Shown one piece after another: positions 5,887 to 6,928 of a DNA stretch of 6,928 bases. Both the position numbers and the translations under genes were made by a program. Source of the DNA: Flavobacteriaceae bacterium (GTDB lineage Bacteria; Bacteroidota; Bacteroidia; Flavobacteriales; Flavobacteriaceae); the NCBI GenBank assembly GCA_013042825.1, contig JABDPL010000268.1, forward strand, positions 1 to 6,928. Reading direction: 5' to 3'. The stretch's first letter is position 1; each line of letters begins with the position of its first letter. The notes under the pieces were generated by a model, which had not been told where the DNA came from, made no database searches, and saw only the letters and a program-made list of their open reading frames with translations.

Positions 5887-6354
5887 ATGAAAATATACAC
5901 CCTTCATAAAAAACAAAATCTGCCGATTAGCGTAGAAACAGCCTGGGACTTTCTCTCAGATCCTGCGAACTTAAAGACAATAACACCCGATTACATGGGC
6001 TTTAATATTCTCTCAGGTGCAGACAGGCCCATGTTCCCGGGGCAGATCATTCAGTACATCGTGACACCCGTAATGGGAATAAAAACCAAATGGGTAACCG
6101 AGATCACACATGTTAAGGACAAGGAATATTTCGTTGACGAACAACGTTTTGGCCCATATGCGTTATGGCATCATAAGCATTTTATCAAGGCGATTCCCGC
6201 TGGTGTTGAAATGGAGGATATCATCGATTACAAAATACCTTTCGGATGGTTGGGCCAGCTGCTTCAACCCATAATGGTAGCGCCCAAACTCGAAGAGATT
6301 TTTGAATACAGGCGAAAGAAATTAGAAGATTTATTCGGAACTTACGAGGTATGA
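5887..6354 (+). CDS. SRPBCC (START-like) family protein, 155 aa
   Basis: A soluble helix-grip fold protein of the polyketide cyclase/START-like type. I start it at ATG 5887, 1 nt after the tspO stop; the frame is open to 5860 but that part lies within tspO. Visible features: opening beta-strand with ISVETAWDFLSDPANLKTITP (14-34; key WDFLSDPANL), TKWVTEITHV (67-76), DEQRFGPYALWHHKHF (84-99) with the His-rich segment common in this subgroup, and the long C-terminal helix with EIFEYRRKKLEDLF (137-150) that closes the ligand cavity. The product probably binds a small hydrophobic molecule; no catalytic residues can be named. The TGA stop is overlapped by the ATG of the photolyase gene (ATGA), so translation of the two is probably coupled. 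Homologues beside photolyase genes are common in my recollection. Confidence 0.92.
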   Translation: MKIYTLHKKQNLPISVETAWDFLSDPANLKTITPDYMGFNILSGADRPMFPGQIIQYIVTPVMGIKTKWVTEITHVKDKEYFVDEQRFGPYALWHHKHFIKAIPAGVEMEDIIDYKIPFGWLGQLLQPIMVAPKLEEIFEYRRKKLEDLFGTYEV

Positions 6355-6928
6355 CGGAATGTTCCATATTCTGGTTTCGACGTGACCTGCGTTTAAGAGA
6401 CAACCACGGCCTGTATAAAGCTTTAAGTGATAAACAGGCGGTGCTTCCGCTATTTATTTTTGATTCTGAAATCCTCGAAAAACTACCTGAGCAGGATGCC
6501 AGGGTCGATTTTATCTATGATACCCTCCAAGCCATGCATGAGCGGCTTAAAAACGATTATGATAGTGGTATTGAAATTCGATACGGAAAACCCGAAGATA
6601 TCTTTACCGATCTGATCAAAAAATATTCTGTTGAAGCCGTTTATACAAATCACGATTATGAACCTTATGCCCGGGAAAGAGATGAACAGATCGGGACTTT
6701 ACTCTCTGAACATGATATTCCCTTTAATACCTTCAAAGACCAGGTCATTTTTGAAAAGGATGAAGTCGTAAAATCCGATGGCAAGCCCTATGTGGTTTAT
6801 ACACCCTATATGCGACGATGGTTTGAGCACTTTAAAACTGAAGGGGTTTCTGATTTTCCTTCGGAAAACCATTTAACAAATACCCTAAAGCAGGATCATT
6901 TCAGCGAAGTTTCCCATGGGCAGATGGG
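6351..6928 (+). CDS. class I type (CPD) photolyase, N-terminal 192 codons, 3' truncated
   Basis: The frame runs from ATG 6351 to the window end with no stop. The product begins SIFWFRRDLRLRDNHGLYKAL (5-25), the classic start of the photolyase antenna-binding alpha/beta domain. It continues with VLPLFIFDSEIL (31-42), AVYTNHDYEPYARERD (96-111), FKDQVIFEKDEVV (128-140) and PYVVYTPYMRRW (146-157), the hallmark run before the linker to the FAD domain. This is the pattern of Bacteroidota deoxyribodipyrimidine photolyases, which use light and reduced FAD to split cyclobutane pyrimidine dimers. The FAD and substrate residues are outside the window, so class and activity rest on the N-terminal half. 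Its ATG overlaps the SRPBCC stop, making it the latest visible gene of the operon. phr/phrB would be the usual symbol if confirmed. Confidence 0.94.
   Translation, partial: MTECSIFWFRRDLRLRDNHGLYKALSDKQAVLPLFIFDSEILEKLPEQDARVDFIYDTLQAMHERLKNDYDSGIEIRYGKPEDIFTDLIKKYSVEAVYTNHDYEPYARERDEQIGTLLSEHDIPFNTFKDQVIFEKDEVVKSDGKPYVVYTPYMRRWFEHFKTEGVSDFPSENHLTNTLKQDHFSEVSHGQM

Noticed and set aside
37..6403. Minus-strand open frames across the window
   Set aside because: All are short, lie antisense to well-recognised genes and show no family motifs; no minus-strand gene, tRNA, rRNA, CRISPR array or insertion sequence was seen.

Overview
The window is a dense, all-plus-strand gene cluster of twelve genes (two cut by the window edges). 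It is most likely from a marine-type member of the Bacteroidota, probably Flavobacteriia. The signs are a TAnnTTTG-type -7 promoter element, an almost complete lack of Shine-Dalgarno sequences, moderate-to-low GC by eye, and several small families known mainly from flavobacteria (a Lacal_2735-like 54-residue protein, a DUF2805/TIGR03643 protein, and unnamed 126- and 74-residue proteins). No genus can be assigned from sequence reading alone.

Layout. Bases 1-781 hold the C-terminal part of an iron-sulfur bacterial cryptochrome/photolyase (FeS-BCP, PhrB-like). It overlaps by 11 nt a complete 498-residue divergent cryptochrome/photolyase homologue (771-2267). A gap of about 120 nt before the next likely start codon (2268-2388) carries the only clear promoter in the window: a TAnnTTTG box at 2333-2340 preceded by a large interrupted palindrome at 2284-2331. 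Downstream come an unknown 126-residue protein, a DUF2805/TIGR03643 protein overlapping it, GTP cyclohydrolase I (folE), a 74-residue unknown, and a short-chain dehydrogenase-like protein lacking the usual catalytic Tyr. These are followed by a 2-Cys glutathione peroxidase, the Lacal_2735-like small protein, a TspO/MBR membrane protein, an SRPBCC-fold protein, and the first 192 codons of a class I type CPD photolyase that runs off the end.

Spacing from folE onward is 1-5 nt or an ATGA overlap, so 3087-6928 reads as one transcription unit. The genes from 2389 on are probably driven by the promoter at about 2340.

How the genes fit together. Three separate photolyase/cryptochrome lineages flank genes for pterin/folate entry (FolE), peroxide detoxification (GPx), a tetrapyrrole- and light-stress-linked membrane protein (TspO) and a hydrophobic-ligand-fold protein (SRPBCC). 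The coherent reading is a light or photo-oxidative stress response: repair of UV lesions, supply of a folate or pterin that could serve as photolyase antenna, and handling of peroxides and photosensitisers. The palindrome, with four TGTTTAA-like half-sites about 10-11 bp apart, is a plausible operator for the switch, possibly a MerR/CarH/LitR-type regulator. No regulator gene lies in the window and this link is inference. The least understood parts are the divergent photolyase, the 126-residue/DUF2805 pair, the 74-residue protein and the Tyr-less SDR.
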